A stretch of 64,000 nucleotides of DNA from Desulfobacterales bacterium (lineage in GTDB: Bacteria > Desulfobacterota > Desulfobacteria > Desulfobacterales > JAAELO01): the NCBI GenBank assembly GCA_024226555.1, contig JAAELO010000848.1:62001-126000 (forward strand), written 5' to 3'. Below the pieces are notes generated by a model. It had not been told where the DNA came from. It saw only the letters and a list, made by a program, of their open reading frames with translations, and did no database searches. Made by a program: the position numbers and the translations under genes. Below, piece after piece: positions 63,583 to 64,000 of this stretch (positions are counted from its first letter, which is position 1; each line of letters opens with the position of its first letter).

Positions 63583-64000
63583 ATGACTCCTTGTATTAAT
63601 GTTGCAAAAAAAAATAAGATTACACACAAAATTCATAAGTATAAACATGACCCTGGGAATGAATCATATGGATTAGAAGCAGTTGTAAAATTAGGTGTAT
63701 CTGAAAGCAGAGTTTTTAAAACCTTAGTGGTAAGTCTTGATAATGGAAAAATGGTGGTTGGTGTTATTCCAGTCTCATCAAAACTCAGCATGAAGCTCAT
63801 TTCAAAGTCAGCTGGTGGAAAAAAAGCTGTTATGGCAAAACCTTTAGAGGTTGAGAGATCCACAGGTTATATTCTTGGAGGAGTTAGTCCACTTGGGCAA
63901 AAAAAACAACTAAATACAATAATTGATTCATCAGCGAAAGACCATTCAACAATATTTGTTAGTGCTGGTCGCAGAGGATTAGAGATTGAATTAAGTCCAG
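63583..64000 (+). CDS. ybaK: YbaK-family aminoacyl-tRNA deacylase (cut by window end)
   Basis: The first 139 residues of a YbaK/EbsC protein. It starts TPCINVAKKNKITHKIHKY and has VSESRVFKTLVVSLDNGKM, then VMAKPLEVERSTGYILGGVS, with PLGQKKQLNTIID and FVSAGRRGLEIELSP. The family lengths are about 155-160, so nearly the whole protein is visible and the frame runs off the right edge. YbaK hydrolyses mischarged Cys-tRNA(Pro), a proofreading job done with prolyl-tRNA synthetase. Confidence 0.93.
   Translation, partial: MTPCINVAKKNKITHKIHKYKHDPGNESYGLEAVVKLGVSESRVFKTLVVSLDNGKMVVGVIPVSSKLSMKLISKSAGGKKAVMAKPLEVERSTGYILGGVSPLGQKKQLNTIIDSSAKDHSTIFVSAGRRGLEIELSP

Overview
The window is AT-rich DNA from a Gram-negative (diderm) bacterium. 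The outer membrane is implied by a TolC-type channel, an RND efflux pump and several lipoproteins with lipoboxes. The gene order xseA-xseB-ispA-dxs-tlyA, a PhaR-type regulator, a TRAP transporter and a TrpR homologue would fit a Desulfobacterota (delta-proteobacterial) or spirochaete-like lineage, but nothing here fixes the phylum. TTG starts are common (alr, dxs and probably others). No rRNA, tRNA or CRISPR array was seen.

Layout. 0-6 kb: small hypotheticals, a P-loop kinase-like protein, a lipoprotein, and a membrane-fused aminopropyltransferase followed by a DUF350 membrane operon. 6-8.5 kb: an acyl-ACP thioesterase and a large RNA ligase/nucleotidyltransferase fusion, a predicted RNA-repair enzyme. 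8.6-26 kb: a decayed integrase, then a two-gene Tc toxin locus made of a TcB-TcC fusion with a metallopeptidase-like C-terminal payload and a 3,028-residue TcA. 26-34 kb: a tetR-dctPQM TRAP operon on the minus strand, phaR and a histone-deacetylase-like gene, a BKACE-family enzyme and an ankyrin protein. 34.7-41.3 kb: a tetR-tolC-MFP-RND efflux operon with a recognisable promoter. 41.5-50 kb: PHP phosphoesterase, bifunctional-nuclease-like protein, alr, trpR, a PilZ-like protein, an MFS carrier, tag and a BAX-inhibitor-1 protein. 50-57 kb: a housekeeping operon xseA-xseB-ispA-dxs-tlyA plus dinB. 57-64 kb: a phosphopantetheinyl transferase, small exported proteins, an acetyltransferase, gapN, an alpha/beta hydrolase and the start of ybaK.

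The most striking unexplained structure is a family of short non-coding inverted-repeat elements of the MITE type. There are about eleven complete copies, most of 127-132 bp or 161-164 bp, plus about nine fragments, in both orientations, almost all in intergenic DNA. Their ends read GGGAACCTCTAATAATT and, at the other end, the near-complement of it. At least seven copies are flanked by exact 4-bp AT-rich direct repeats (TATA, TAAT, TACA, TTTA, ATTT, TTAA, TTAA), as expected of transposition. Two copies 24.8 kb apart differ at only two of 130 positions. Copies sit unusually close to stop codons, and in three genes (alr, the acetyltransferase at 59 kb, dinB) the stop codon itself lies in or is completed by the element.

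The Tc locus looks acquired. It is visibly richer in G+C than its surroundings, has a decayed tyrosine recombinase on one side and repeat copies on both sides, and carries a payload domain whose base composition changes at the Rhs-core junction.
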